Positions 40,928 to 50,091 of a stretch of 64,000 bases of DNA are shown here, piece after piece. The first letter of the stretch is position 1; each line of letters begins with the position of its first letter. The notes below the pieces were generated by a model. It was given only the letters and a program-made list of their open reading frames with translations. It was not told where the DNA came from and did not search any database. Position numbers and translations under genes: made by a program. This DNA is from Saliniplasma sp051745305. GTDB lineage: Archaea > Thermoplasmatota > Thermoplasmata > Halarchaeoplasmatales > Halarchaeoplasmataceae. The DNA lies in assembly GCA_051745305.1 (NCBI GenBank), contig JBNJDY010000002.1, positions 1-64,000 on the forward strand, read 5' to 3'.

Positions 40928-43522
40928 TTAATCACTAACCTCTTTTCTAAGCTTCCAAAGTTCATTCATAGCTTCCATAGGTGTCATATTCTCGATATCC
41001 ATCTTTTTTAACTCTTCGATAACAGGATGACTTTCTGAAGATGTTTCTCCGGTATTCGGGTCGAAAACAACCTGTTTGAATTTGGGACTATCTTTAGTTT
41101 CCATCTTTATAGTGTGGTCTTTTTCTATTTGATTCAGCACTTCAATAGAACGTTCAACAACTGGCTTGGGAACACCAGCTAGAGATGCTACATGGATACC
41201 ATAACTTTCATCTGTATGCCCTTCTCTGACTTTTCTAAGGAATGTAACCTCTCCTTGACTCTCTTTAACTGCAACGTGTAGATTTTTGACTCCCTTAAGA
41301 GACTTTTCAAGTTCGGTTATTTCATGATAGTGGGTAGCAAAAAGCGTTTTTGCTTTTATATTTTTATCGATATACTCTGTTACCGCCCAGGCAATACTCA
41401 GACCATCGAATGTGCTCGTACCACTTCCTATTTCATCAAGCAAAATCAAACTATCTGGGGATGCATTGTGCATTATATTAGCAAGTTCCACCATTTCAAC
41501 CATGAATGTGGATTTTCCTTTAGTTAAAGCATCTAAAGATCCAACACGGGTAAATATTCTATCAACGATCCCAATGTGAGCTTTCTCAGCAGGTACGAAA
41601 CTTCCTACGTGAGCTAACAATGTGATCAATGCGTTCTGTCTCATATATGTTGATTTACCGGACATATTCGGTCCAGTGATTATGATATATCTGTTGCTTT
41701 GCTTATCTAGAAGCGCATCGTTTGGAATAAAACTATCTACAGTTTTCTCAACGACTGGATGTCTCCCCTCCTTGATGTCTAATCTACCGTCTTCTCCGAT
41801 ATCAGGGCGATTGTAATCATTTCTAACCGCAAGATGAGCGAACGTAGTAATAACATCCAATTTAGAGAGCACTTCTGCAGTTTTTTGGAATCTTTCTGAA
41901 TGACTACCTACTTCTTCTCGAATCTCTTTGAATATTTCGTATTCAAGGGCTTCCATCTTTTCTTCTGAACTGATTATCTCATCCTCTTTATCTTTTAGTT
42001 CTTTAGTATAGTACCTTTCACTGTTTTTCAAAGTTTGTTTTCTAGAATAGTTCTCAGGGACCTTATCATCCTGGGATTTTGATACCTCTATGTAGTAACC
42101 ATGGACTTTATTGTATCCAACTTTTAAAGTTTCGATCCCAGTTTTATCTTTTTCCTTTTTTTCCAGAGAACTTATCCATTCTTTTCCTTCTTTTGTTTTT
42201 CTTTTAAGCTCATCAAGATCATCGTCGAAGCCTTCTTTTATAATGCCGCCTTCCTTAACGGTATTAGGGGGGTCGGTAATTATAGAGTCCTCGATCAGTT
42301 TCAGGATATCTTCCATAGGGTCTAACAATATTTTTAAATTCAGTAAATAATCACTTTTCACATCATCTAAAATTTCTAGAAGAGGTCCTAATTTACCTAG
42401 AACGTTCTTTATAGAAATCAGATCTCTAGCATTAGCATTTCCATAAACTACTCTGCTGATCAACCTTTCTATATCCGACATACCATCCATCTGGTTTCTA
42501 AGATCGTCTCTTAAAAATATTTCATCTTTTAGTTCTTCTACAGCCCCTAATCTTTCTTCAATCAAATCCACATCAAGTAAAGGCTGCTGCAACCACTTTC
42601 TAAGCCTTCTATAACCCATTGAGGTTACAGTATCATCCATGATTTGCAAAAGAGTCCCTTCTTTACCACTTTCACGTAAATTTTGAAAAATCTCTAAATT
42701 TTTTAAGGTGGTGGAATCTAAAGTCATGTAATCATTATGAGAATAAAACTGTAGTCTTTGTATATAGTCCATAGTTCTTTTCTGCGTATCCTCAAGATAA
42801 TCTAAGACTGCTCCAGCCGCTTTTATAGCCTGTTTTTTATCACTAATTCCAAGAGGTTCCAAGGATTCTGTACCGAACTGATTTAATAGTTTTAATTCAG
42901 CAGGATGGTATCTAAATGCTTCGTCTTTGTATTTATTTATCATCATTGAAATTTCCTGTTCCAGCTTTTCTACAAACTTTTCATCGTTGATTAAACTTGA
43001 TGGTAAAATGCATTCCGAAGGTTCATATCTCACTATTTCTGTAATAAGATCTTTTTGATCATCTAATTGAGTTACTAAAAAATCGCCTGTAGATATATCT
43101 ACTGCTGCAAGTCCGTATGCACCGTCACCTACAATACCTATTAAAAAATTATTGCTAGAGTCGTCAAGTAATCCCTCATCAATTACTGTTCCTGGCGTTA
43201 TCACTCTAACAACTTCTCTATCCACCAGACCTTTAGCTTGTTTTGGGTCTTCGACCTGTTCAGCAATTGCGACGGTGTATCCATCTTTTATAAGTCTTTG
43301 AAGGTAAGAATCTACGGAGTGATATGGAACACCAGCCATAGGGATCGGATCATCTTTTCCTTTATCTCTGGTTGTTAAGGCTATGTCTAGTTCTTTAGCT
43401 GCTAATTTAGCGTCCTCATCGAACATCTCGTAAAAGTCCCCCATACGAAAGAAAAGGATTGAATCAGGGTACTGATTTTTCAGTTTATAGTACTGCTTCA
43501 TCATAGGTGTCCTATCGGACAT
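40928..43522 (-). CDS. mutS: DNA mismatch repair protein MutS
   Basis: Recognises mismatches and small loops. The mismatch-binding motif F-x-E is present in FFRMGDFYEMFDEDA (residues about 25-39). The connector, core and clamp follow, then the ABC-type ATPase with GPNMSGKSTYMRQ, STFMVEMVE, LILLDEIGSGTSTFDG and ATHYHEI. A C-terminal dimerisation tail is present. At 864 residues it is a full bacterial-type MutS1. The gene has a good Shine-Dalgarno site. Confidence 0.97.
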   Translation of the reverse strand: MSDRTPMMKQYYKLKNQYPDSILFFRMGDFYEMFDEDAKLAAKELDIALTTRDKGKDDPIPMAGVPYHSVDSYLQRLIKDGYTVAIAEQVEDPKQAKGLVDREVVRVITPGTVIDEGLLDDSSNNFLIGIVGDGAYGLAAVDISTGDFLVTQLDDQKDLITEIVRYEPSECILPSSLINDEKFVEKLEQEISMMINKYKDEAFRYHPAELKLLNQFGTESLEPLGISDKKQAIKAAGAVLDYLEDTQKRTMDYIQRLQFYSHNDYMTLDSTTLKNLEIFQNLRESGKEGTLLQIMDDTVTSMGYRRLRKWLQQPLLDVDLIEERLGAVEELKDEIFLRDDLRNQMDGMSDIERLISRVVYGNANARDLISIKNVLGKLGPLLEILDDVKSDYLLNLKILLDPMEDILKLIEDSIITDPPNTVKEGGIIKEGFDDDLDELKRKTKEGKEWISSLEKKEKDKTGIETLKVGYNKVHGYYIEVSKSQDDKVPENYSRKQTLKNSERYYTKELKDKEDEIISSEEKMEALEYEIFKEIREEVGSHSERFQKTAEVLSKLDVITTFAHLAVRNDYNRPDIGEDGRLDIKEGRHPVVEKTVDSFIPNDALLDKQSNRYIIITGPNMSGKSTYMRQNALITLLAHVGSFVPAEKAHIGIVDRIFTRVGSLDALTKGKSTFMVEMVELANIMHNASPDSLILLDEIGSGTSTFDGLSIAWAVTEYIDKNIKAKTLFATHYHEITELEKSLKGVKNLHVAVKESQGEVTFLRKVREGHTDESYGIHVASLAGVPKPVVERSIEVLNQIEKDHTIKMETKDSPKFKQVVFDPNTGETSSESHPVIEELKKMDIENMTPMEAMNELWKLRKEVSD

Positions 43523-43528
43523 CTAAGT

Positions 43529-43534
43529 ACCTCC
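43529..43534 (-). promoter_or_regulatory. Shine-Dalgarno site of mutS
   Basis: GGAGGT on the minus strand, six bases before the mutS ATG at 43522. Confidence 0.65.
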
Positions 43535-43650
43535 GTCTTTTTTCATTCATCGGTTTGATATCTCCTTAAGGATTGAAAAATGAAATGTATCTTATAAACC
43601 TTTTTTTAATAATCAAAACAAACTATTCTAAAATTGTAGTGTTAAAATAA

Positions 43651-44604
43651 TTAAAATGGTGTTTTCATATCGAGTTTTTCAACGAGTTCTTTATATCTGT
43701 TACGGATTGTTACTTCAGTAACAGAACTCACTTGAGCAATTTTCTTTTGAGTTATTTTTATTTTTTTATTCTTTGCAGTAATATATATTGCTGCTGCCGC
43801 TAAGCCCGACGGACTTTTTCCAGATAAAATTTCACTCTTCTCGGCCTCATTTAGTATTTCCTTAGCGTTTTTAATAACATTGACATTCAAATCTAATTTG
43901 TTACAATATCTTTCGATATATTCTTGAGACCTAGTCGGTTTTATTTTTAGTTCAAGCTCTCTGCAAAGAAATCGATATGTTCTACCAATATCTCTTTTAT
44001 CGAGTAAGGTTACGTTCGATATTTCTTCCATAGTTCTTGGGTTTCCTACCTGTCTGCAAATTGTATATATACAGGATGAAGCTATACAGTTGATACTTCT
44101 GCCTCGTATCAAGTTCTTTTTAACCGCTTTTTTGTACAGATGACAAGCTTCTTCTCTAATTTGATTGGACAAGCTCAATACAGAACCGATTCTATCTATT
44201 TCTCGAAAAGCTTTTTTTAAATTTTTTTCTAAGGCATTCGACGCTCTCAATCTTTTTTGCCATTTTCTCAATCTATATAATTGGGAACGATTTTGATTGG
44301 AAATGGGTTTTCCATATGAATCCTTGTTTTTATTGTCAATTTCTGTTGTTAAACCTTTATCGAAGACTCTTGGATTTTCAGGTGGTCCTGTTCTTATTTT
44401 GTGATTATCTTCGTCAGAATCGTTTGATAACCACTCGTGCCCTTGATAAAGGTATAATTCATCTAATATCAGACCACATTTGTTACACAAAAGATCTCCA
44501 TGTCGATAATCAAAGATTATCCTTTGACTACCACATTCGGGGCATATATTTATTTGATTCGCAGAATCTACTCTCTTGCCCGCCTCAAATTCAATTTCAT
44601 GCAA
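43651..44604 (-). CDS. tfb: Transcription initiation factor TFB
   Basis: Archaeal TFIIB homologue that recruits RNA polymerase to TBP-bound promoters. N-terminal zinc ribbon: ICPECGSQRI and LLCNKCGLILDE. Then a B-reader-like stretch, and two cyclin folds (LSNQIREEACHLYKKAVKKN with AASCIYTICR-type ASSCIYTICR; and GKSPSGLAAAAIYITAKNKK). The ribbon-to-core linker, with its ELYLYQGHEWLS and RTGPPENPR segments, is less typical than in the main TFB of model species, so this may be one of several paralogues. A run GGGGGTGAG lies upstream of the ATG. Confidence 0.92.
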   Translation of the reverse strand: MHEIEFEAGKRVDSANQINICPECGSQRIIFDYRHGDLLCNKCGLILDELYLYQGHEWLSNDSDEDNHKIRTGPPENPRVFDKGLTTEIDNKNKDSYGKPISNQNRSQLYRLRKWQKRLRASNALEKNLKKAFREIDRIGSVLSLSNQIREEACHLYKKAVKKNLIRGRSINCIASSCIYTICRQVGNPRTMEEISNVTLLDKRDIGRTYRFLCRELELKIKPTRSQEYIERYCNKLDLNVNVIKNAKEILNEAEKSEILSGKSPSGLAAAAIYITAKNKKIKITQKKIAQVSSVTEVTIRNRYKELVEKLDMKTPF

Positions 44605-45069
44605 TCTATCTCACCCCCGCTCTAATATACACCCTTTTACATTGAGCGGCATTATTAAGAACCTACTTCGATATTAATAAATGTATCGTTAAGGTTTATG
44701 AAATAAATACATTAAATATTTATAGAGTACTGTTTAAAGAATCATATCATATTTAATTTATAGTAGGACATATTTTTCAAATGAAATATTGTAGTTTCTC
44801 GTCAGAATCCGCAGTGATAACGAGGATCAAGATGAATAAATGAACAAAGTGAATTTATTTGTCGAAAAGCTTATGCTCTCTAACTGCCCGTTTTTTTTCT
44901 GGAAAAATAAGCTCTCAGGAATGTTGACGTATTCTCTTATCCCATTAAAAATCAAAGATTTTATAATGGACCCAGCTGGACGAGTTTATTTTCAGAGAAA
45001 ATCAACGAGCGAGAGGAATTCATTCCTCTTGGTTTTCGAATCCGGATGAGAACATGAGTAGATACGATA
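44605..45069. other. 465-bp intergenic region with hairpins beside tRNA-Val
   Basis: No convincing protein gene. A 69-codon frame at 44840-45049 (+) lacks any recognisable feature. The left end holds the tfb promoter (TATATT about 25 nt before its start). The right end holds two perfect hairpins: ATTTTC-AGA-GAAAAT (44988-45002) and AGAGGAA-TTCA-TTCCTCT (45012-45029). Next to them TTCGAATCCGGATGAG (45035-45050) is an inverted copy, 15 of 16 bases, of the T-arm/acceptor part of the adjacent tRNA-Val gene. Confidence 0.6.
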
Positions 45070-45143
45070 TGGGCTCAGCCGGATTCGAACCGGCGACCTC
45101 CGCCATGTCAAGGCGACGTCATAACCAACTAGACTATGAGCCC
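45070..45143 (-). tRNA. tRNA-Val(GAC)
   Basis: On the minus strand: acceptor GGGCTCA/TGAGCCC, D-arm GTCTAGTTGGTTATGAC, anticodon stem TCGCC/GGCGG with loop TTGACAT giving anticodon GAC, T-arm GCCGGTTCGAATCCGGC and discriminator A. 74 nt, no intron, CCA not encoded. It is preceded by a short AT-rich leader and followed by the hairpin region described above. Confidence 0.95.
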
Positions 45144-45285
45144 TTTATGGATGGAAGAAACAAGCCATTAATTGACCGTTCAACCACTTAACTCCACATT
45201 AAATAAATTGATTATATATCATTTTCCCTTTAACATACGGATCAACGGAAAGATTGTTATATAGAAAGGATAAATCGAATATTAG

Positions 45286-46821
45286 ATGCAGCATCTAAAA
45301 AAGATTCTAAAGGACATATACTCTGGTGAAATTAACTCACCAGATGAATTACAGAAAGCCAAAATGAAATATTGTAAAGAATTTGGCATCTCTGAACTTC
45401 CCAGGAATTCTGAATTATTAGAATATGTTGAAGAAGTAGATGATATACAAAAGAAGGATGTAATCCCAGTACTACAAAGGAAACCAGCTAGGAAGAAGTC
45501 TGGTGTAACTGTAATTGCATGCATGACTTCTCCAGCGGAATGTCCTCACGGAAAATGTATCATGTGTCCCGGAGGCCCGAATAAAGAAAAACCTTCTCCT
45601 CAATCTTACACAGGCAAAGAACCGGCTGCTCTTAGGGCTGAGAGAAATGATTTTGATCCAAAAAGGCAGGTGGAGGATAGATTACGTCAATACGAAGCTA
45701 TAGGTCATAAAACCGATAAAGTGGACCTTATCGTCATGGGAGGAACCTTCCCATCTAGGGAATGGGAGTATCAAAAGAGTTTTGTTAAAGGATGTTTAGA
45801 TGGATTAAACGGTTCGGTATCTAGATCTTTAGATGAAGCAAAAAAAATCAATGAAACTGCTGATATCAGGTGTATTGGTCTAACCATAGAAACTAGACCT
45901 GACTATAGTAAAGAATTGCAAATAGATCGGATGTTAAATTTAGGTGCAACTAGAGTAGAACTAGGTGTACAAAGTTTGAGAGATGATTTATTAGATAATA
46001 TTCATAGGGGACATACAGTGAAAGATACTATCGAATCAACTAAGTTAGCCAAGGAAAGAGGATTTAAAGTATGTTACCATATGATGCCTGGACTTCCTGG
46101 AAGTAATAGTCATGATGATCTAGAAGAGTTTAAAAGATTATTTGACGATGAAAATTTTAAACCAGACATGTTAAAGCTTTATCCAACTTTAGTTGTAGAA
46201 GGAACTGAATTATACGAGATGTGGAAAGATGGTGATTATAATCCAATGACCACTGAAGAAGCTTCTATATTGGTAGCTAAAATGAAATCATTAGTCCCTC
46301 CCTATGTAAGAATCCAAAGAGTGCAGAGGGATATTCCTTCTCCGTTGGTCGATGCAGGGGTGAAAAAAAGTAATCTTCGTCAATATGCTAGAAAGGAGTT
46401 GAAAAATATGGGTCTCGATTGTGACTGTATCAGGTGTAGGGAGGCAGGCCATTCTAATAAAGAAATTGATATTTCAGATATCGATATGAAAGAAATGGAT
46501 TACAGAGCATCTGATGGTACAGAATACTTTTTGGAAATCGGTGTTGATTCCGTAATTGTAGGATATGCAAGATTGAGAGTTTGTGATTACAACCCACCAA
46601 TTATACGGGAGTTAAAAGTAGTAGGCTCGATGACACCTGTGCAGAAAGAAGGAGACAAATACCAACACAAAGGGATCGGGAAAAAACTAGTCGAAGAATG
46701 TGAAAATATTGCTTCATCAGAAGCAGACCACTTACGTGTAATAAGCGGAGTCGGTGCTAGAGAGTACTATAGGAATTTAGGGTATGAGCTTGAAGGACAT
46801 TACATGGTTAAAAGATTCTAA
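45286..46821 (+). CDS. elp3: tRNA uridine(34) acetyltransferase/carboxymethyl synthase Elp3
   Basis: Radical-SAM and acetyltransferase enzyme forming cm5U34 in the wobble position. The Fe-S cysteines are in ECPHGKCIMCPGG (residues about 85-97), with QSYTGKEPAALRAERNDFDP and VMGGTFPSREWEYQKSF as further signatures. The C-terminal GNAT domain has IRELKVVGSMTPVQK and HKGIGKKLVEECE. At 511 residues it is the usual archaeal single-subunit form. ATG follows AAAGGATAAATCGAATATTAG. Confidence 0.95.
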   Translation: MQHLKKILKDIYSGEINSPDELQKAKMKYCKEFGISELPRNSELLEYVEEVDDIQKKDVIPVLQRKPARKKSGVTVIACMTSPAECPHGKCIMCPGGPNKEKPSPQSYTGKEPAALRAERNDFDPKRQVEDRLRQYEAIGHKTDKVDLIVMGGTFPSREWEYQKSFVKGCLDGLNGSVSRSLDEAKKINETADIRCIGLTIETRPDYSKELQIDRMLNLGATRVELGVQSLRDDLLDNIHRGHTVKDTIESTKLAKERGFKVCYHMMPGLPGSNSHDDLEEFKRLFDDENFKPDMLKLYPTLVVEGTELYEMWKDGDYNPMTTEEASILVAKMKSLVPPYVRIQRVQRDIPSPLVDAGVKKSNLRQYARKELKNMGLDCDCIRCREAGHSNKEIDISDIDMKEMDYRASDGTEYFLEIGVDSVIVGYARLRVCDYNPPIIRELKVVGSMTPVQKEGDKYQHKGIGKKLVEECENIASSEADHLRVISGVGAREYYRNLGYELEGHYMVKRF

Positions 46822-47279
46822 ATTGATTTAAAAACTTCAAGCTCCGGTTCGTAGACCTCATCTATTTTTCTAATATTTTTGATAATAGAATCTACCTCTC
46901 CAAGATCGCTTATTTTAGCAACCTTTTCAAGGTCTTCTTTATTAAATTGTCCTAACTCATCGGTCAAAATCCTAGCTAAGATCAAAAGCTTTTCTCTCTG
47001 ATTGTCCCCTTTAGATGATTCTTTCACCGCTTTATAATATGGATCTGAAGATTCTTCTTGTTCTTTTATATGTTTTTCTTTACCTTTTAATTTCTCATTC
47101 AATCTTCCGACAGCCCATGCTGCCTCTTTTTGTGAATTTGTCTGATAGTAAACATTCATCCTTTTTATCTTCATCTTATTTCCACAATAGTTGCATCTTG
47201 TAGTCTCGTTAGTAAGGTCAACAGAACGGGCATTTTGACAATCTGGACATACGATTATCCCATATCTTTCTCTACTCAT
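46818..47279 (-). CDS. DUF1922-like zinc-ribbon protein
   Basis: Begins MSRERYGIIVCPDCQNARSV, then TTRCNYCGNKMKIKRMNVYY: a zinc ribbon of the kind in DUF1922/archaeal zinc-finger proteins. The remaining 110 residues are charged and helical (SQKEAAWAVGRLNEKLKGKE), with a possible C-terminal helical domain. The frame opens at 47309, but ATG 47279 overlaps the stop of pdaD in an ATGA arrangement and is the natural start. Function unknown; cotranscribed with pdaD. Confidence 0.75.
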   Translation of the reverse strand: MSRERYGIIVCPDCQNARSVDLTNETTRCNYCGNKMKIKRMNVYYQTNSQKEAAWAVGRLNEKLKGKEKHIKEQEESSDPYYKAVKESSKGDNQREKLLILARILTDELGQFNKEDLEKVAKISDLGEVDSIIKNIRKIDEVYEPELEVFKSI

Positions 47280-47746
47280 GGTAAATACACCATTATAGCT
47301 ACAGCGCAACCGTACTTTGAATCTTCTATTTTCGTTTTAATACTTTCAATTTTTATGTTCTCCAACTCGATATTTCTAATTCTCCCCATCTCTTTGACTT
47401 TCTTTTCTATTTGGTTATCAAACTCTTTCATATCAATGTCTTGCATGCATAATGAATGTTCAACAACGTATCCTCCACCGTCTTTATTTAATCCATAACC
47501 GATACCTGCGGCTACTTCATTTTTTACTCCGACTGCTTCAGCTAAAACACATGGAAGAAAAGAACCGAACTCTTCATCAACTCGATCTACTTTTTTAATT
47601 CCCTTGGGTAAAATAGAAGAAACTCGAATAAGGTTGAGATTACCTACTCCAGCATCTAAGTATGCTTTGTCTATAGCGTTTAATGTAGATATATCATTTT
47701 TACCGATTCCTCTTTTTACTGTGAAATGTTTGTATTCTTCTAACAT
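47276..47746 (-). CDS. pdaD: Pyruvoyl-dependent arginine decarboxylase
   Basis: Converts arginine to agmatine, the first step of archaeal polyamine synthesis. The proenzyme self-cleaves between the serines of LNLIRVSSILPKG (residues about 38-50) to form the pyruvoyl group. Other motifs: GSFLPCVLAEAVG and AAGIGYGLNKDGGGYVVEHS. At 156 residues it is normal. The pathway ends at the spermidine used by deoxyhypusine synthase (21.5 kb). Confidence 0.95.
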   Translation of the reverse strand: MLEEYKHFTVKRGIGKNDISTLNAIDKAYLDAGVGNLNLIRVSSILPKGIKKVDRVDEEFGSFLPCVLAEAVGVKNEVAAGIGYGLNKDGGGYVVEHSLCMQDIDMKEFDNQIEKKVKEMGRIRNIELENIKIESIKTKIEDSKYGCAVAIMVYLP

Positions 47747-47846
47747 CTATCAAGACTAATCAGGGGGTATAATTTAAATCTTTCAGGTGTCTGAAATGGT
47801 ATCATTTTTATAAAGATTTAAATAATTCGATTTACTTTTCTAATAT

Positions 47847-48020
47847 ATGGCATTCATAATTCCAATATTGATATTGGTTGGTATCCTTATATTGATATTA
47901 GTCGCATGGTTTATATGGCATCTCATAAAATGTGTTATCGTTCTTATCCTAGTCGCTATAATAATAGTTGCATTATGGATTTTTGGTGGACTTTCCCAAC
48001 TTATCCCCTTCATTATTTGA
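47847..48020 (+). CDS. 57-residue hydrophobic membrane miniprotein
   Basis: A short frame below routine cutoffs: MAFIIPILILVGILILILVA, then WFIWHLIKCVIVLILVAI, ending LSQLIPFII. It is two back-to-back hydrophobic helices almost without charges, broken by WHLIKC. The composition and the independent position between pdaD and the next membrane gene support a real coding sequence, but no homologue is recognised. A TATA-like stretch (TTACTTTTCTAATATATG) runs into the start codon, so transcription could begin nearby. Confidence 0.5.
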   Translation: MAFIIPILILVGILILILVAWFIWHLIKCVIVLILVAIIIVALWIFGGLSQLIPFII

Positions 48021-48077
48021 TATACAACCTCCAATGGTTTCTATAGGTTTAAAATAGGTTAGGATTTATGATTCATC

Positions 48078-48746
48078 ATGAAGACATTAAAAATGTTTGA
48101 GGAGTTACAAGGACCTTTGTACTCATTATCTGACACAATCCCCATTAGAAAGTTTCTGATTTTTAGCGAACTCTGCTTAATTTTGATTTTACTCACATCT
48201 TTGTTATATCAAGAATATTTCACAAGCCCCGTAATTTGGTTAATGATGATATACATTAGTCTTTTGATTTTATTATCTTTAATATTGTTATTTACTAAGC
48301 ATAAGTTTACTTTAATAGCATTTATTGCGGGGCTCTTCATTATAGCTGGTTCATCAATAGTGTCATTTTTTTTAGAACTATTTTTAGCCACTTTGAATAT
48401 ACATATTTTAGAGGGTATGTTTTTAATAAATGCGGTTGTAATTGTATTTGTAGGATTCAAACTTTTAAAATATCAATATGACAAAATCGATAGAATCAGT
48501 CTTTTATTTATGTGGTGGTCATTTTCGATATTATATGTCGCTTATGTGCCTTTTTTAGAGTTGAATTCTTCCGGAATTAGTATTGGTTATGGTTTGGTAA
48601 CTTCTATAATATTTGGTGGTATTTTATCTGCTGTCTCATCCCTGTTATATTTAAAATATCTATCAGAAGTAGATAGAGATGAAAAAAGAATATATTTAAA
48701 TTCTGGAGATTATTATGAAACAGTAAATAGGTTAAAACGGAATTGA
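48078..48746 (+). CDS. Six-span membrane protein, unrecognised
   Basis: 222 residues with about six transmembrane segments (residues 25-205), a short soluble N-terminus (MKTLKMFEELQGPLYSLSDT) and a charged C-terminus (YLSEVDRDEKRIYLNSGDYY). No catalytic or transport motif is evident. It is on the same strand as the 57-residue membrane protein and cobO; cobO follows 33 bp later with its own ribosome-binding site. Function unknown. Confidence 0.6.
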   Translation: MKTLKMFEELQGPLYSLSDTIPIRKFLIFSELCLILILLTSLLYQEYFTSPVIWLMMIYISLLILLSLILLFTKHKFTLIAFIAGLFIIAGSSIVSFFLELFLATLNIHILEGMFLINAVVIVFVGFKLLKYQYDKIDRISLLFMWWSFSILYVAYVPFLELNSSGISIGYGLVTSIIFGGILSAVSSLLYLKYLSEVDRDEKRIYLNSGDYYETVNRLKRN

Positions 48747-48779
48747 ATCGTGTATAAAATTTCATGAGGAGATGAGAAC

Positions 48780-49301
48780 TTGAATAAAGGATTAATTCAG
48801 GTATATACGGGAGATGGCAAAGGGAAAACTACGGCTGCATTAGGTCTTGCTGTCAGAGCGGCAGGAAGAGGGATTAAAGTTTTGATAATCCAATTTATGA
48901 AAGGAAGATCAACTGGTGAAAGAAAGGTCATAAAAGAGACTCCTAACATACAAATCGAAAATTACGGAACTTCAGAGTTCATAAAAAAAGAGGAAATCAA
49001 AGAAAAAGATAAATTAGAAATCAAGAAAGGTTTTGAAAGGGCAATAGAAGCGATAGAGATCGAAGATTTGGATATCCTGATTCTTGATGAAATCAATGTT
49101 GTTTTAGATCTAGAATTACTCAACTTAGAAGATTTTATAAATTTTTTAAAGAAATATGGTGATAAAGATCTCGAAATAGTTCTAACAGGTCGTAACGCAC
49201 CTCAAGAGATTCTAGAATTAGCTGCACTTGTGACCGAGATGAAATGTATCAAACATCCATTCGAAAAAGGAATAGGTCCGAGAAAAGGTATAGAGTACTA
49301 A
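48780..49301 (+). CDS. cobO: Cob(I)yrinate a,c-diamide adenosyltransferase (CobA/CobO/BtuR)
   Basis: ATP:corrinoid adenosyltransferase. It begins NKGLIQVYTGDGKGKTTAAL (P-loop GDGKGKTT at residues 9-16) followed by GLAVRAAGRGIKVLIIQFMK. DLDILILDEINVVLDLELL and LVLTGRNAP-like IVLTGRNAPQEILELAALVT are also diagnostic. The start is TTG, with GAGGAGATG 6-14 nt upstream. Length 173 aa is typical. It implies the organism makes or salvages corrinoids; no other cobalamin gene is in the window. Confidence 0.93.
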   Translation: MNKGLIQVYTGDGKGKTTAALGLAVRAAGRGIKVLIIQFMKGRSTGERKVIKETPNIQIENYGTSEFIKKEEIKEKDKLEIKKGFERAIEAIEIEDLDILILDEINVVLDLELLNLEDFINFLKKYGDKDLEIVLTGRNAPQEILELAALVTEMKCIKHPFEKGIGPRKGIEY

Positions 49302-49302
49302 C

Positions 49303-49809
49303 TCATTCTTTATAAGACTCGTAAAGATCTTCTTTATGCTCATCCCTTAGATGGTGATAATGCACAGCGTTGGCCTTGGTTTTCTTTCTAAGGTTCTCAT
49401 CCCCTTCTTTAATTATTTTAGCGGGAACGCCTACTGCGATACTATAATCTGGGATCACCATATCTTCTCTCACTAACGCGTTTGCACCTATAATACAACC
49501 CTTTCCAACATAAGCGCCGGATAAAACGGTAGAATTCATGCCAACAATAGTTTCATCCCCTATTTCACATCCGTGAACTACCGCTCCATGTCCTACGGTG
49601 ACATCTTTACCGATTATAGTGTGGTGTTCCTCATCTACATGAACTACTGCACAATCTTGGATATTCGTTCCCTCGTGTATCTTAATATAATTCTGGTCTC
49701 CCCTAAGGACTGCATTAGGCCATATACTGCACCCCTCGCCTAACTCGATATCTCCAATAATGGTACTACTTTTAGATATGAAGCAGGACTCTGGTATAGA
49801 TAGCGACAA
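49303..49809 (-). CDS. Gamma-class carbonic anhydrase-like hexapeptide-repeat protein
   Basis: Left-handed beta-helix of hexapeptide repeats (STIIGDIELGEGCSIWPNAV). The metal histidines are in VVHVDEEHHTIIG and GHGAVVHGCEIG. VLRGDQNYIKIHEGTNIQD matches the conserved Arg-Gly-Asp region of the family. It belongs to the short Cam-like/YrdA group, 168 residues, without the acidic loop with the proton-shuttle Glu of Cam, so carbonic anhydrase activity is not certain. Confidence 0.88.
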   Translation of the reverse strand: MSLSIPESCFISKSSTIIGDIELGEGCSIWPNAVLRGDQNYIKIHEGTNIQDCAVVHVDEEHHTIIGKDVTVGHGAVVHGCEIGDETIVGMNSTVLSGAYVGKGCIIGANALVREDMVIPDYSIAVGVPAKIIKEGDENLRKKTKANAVHYHHLRDEHKEDLYESYKE

Positions 49810-49830
49810 TCAAATCCCCCAGTAAGCAAA

Positions 49831-50091
49831 TCAATCTTTAGAAATCGATACTCTTTTTGGGAAGTACCTTAGAAGGATTATATCTCCAACCGAACTCACC
49901 CAGCGGTAAGGTACTTTGACACTCTTAGAATCTTCTACTAGTAACGGATTAGTATCACCAACAAACAGACCATCGATGTCTGCTTCATCCATATCGATAA
50001 CGACATTATTTACTGTGCCAAGGAACATACCATTCTTGGTATAGACTTGGATCCCAATCATTTCTGATACTTCTTCGAGCATATTTATCAT
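49831..50091 (-). CDS. PRC-barrel domain protein
   Basis: 86 residues that form one PRC barrel: IGIQVYTKNGMFLGTVNNVV, DIDGLFVGDTNPLLVEDSKS and VPYRWVSSVGDIILLRYFP. Stand-alone PRC-barrel proteins are frequent in Euryarchaeota, sometimes linked to CdvB/FtsZ-based division (CdpB) or RNA processing. Whether this is a division factor cannot be told from sequence alone. It lies upstream of the gamma-CA gene, 21 bp apart. Confidence 0.82.
   Translation of the reverse strand: MINMLEEVSEMIGIQVYTKNGMFLGTVNNVVIDMDEADIDGLFVGDTNPLLVEDSKSVKVPYRWVSSVGDIILLRYFPKRVSISKD

Noticed and set aside
44805..44833. Box C/D-like sRNA near CTCGTCAGAATCC...GTGATAACGAG
   Set aside because: There is a 5-bp terminal stem, but the C and D boxes are not in the right order on either strand.
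44840..45049. 69-codon frame on the plus strand
   Set aside because: No motif and no clear promoter; it runs through the two perfect hairpins and the inverted tRNA segment, which suggests non-coding DNA.
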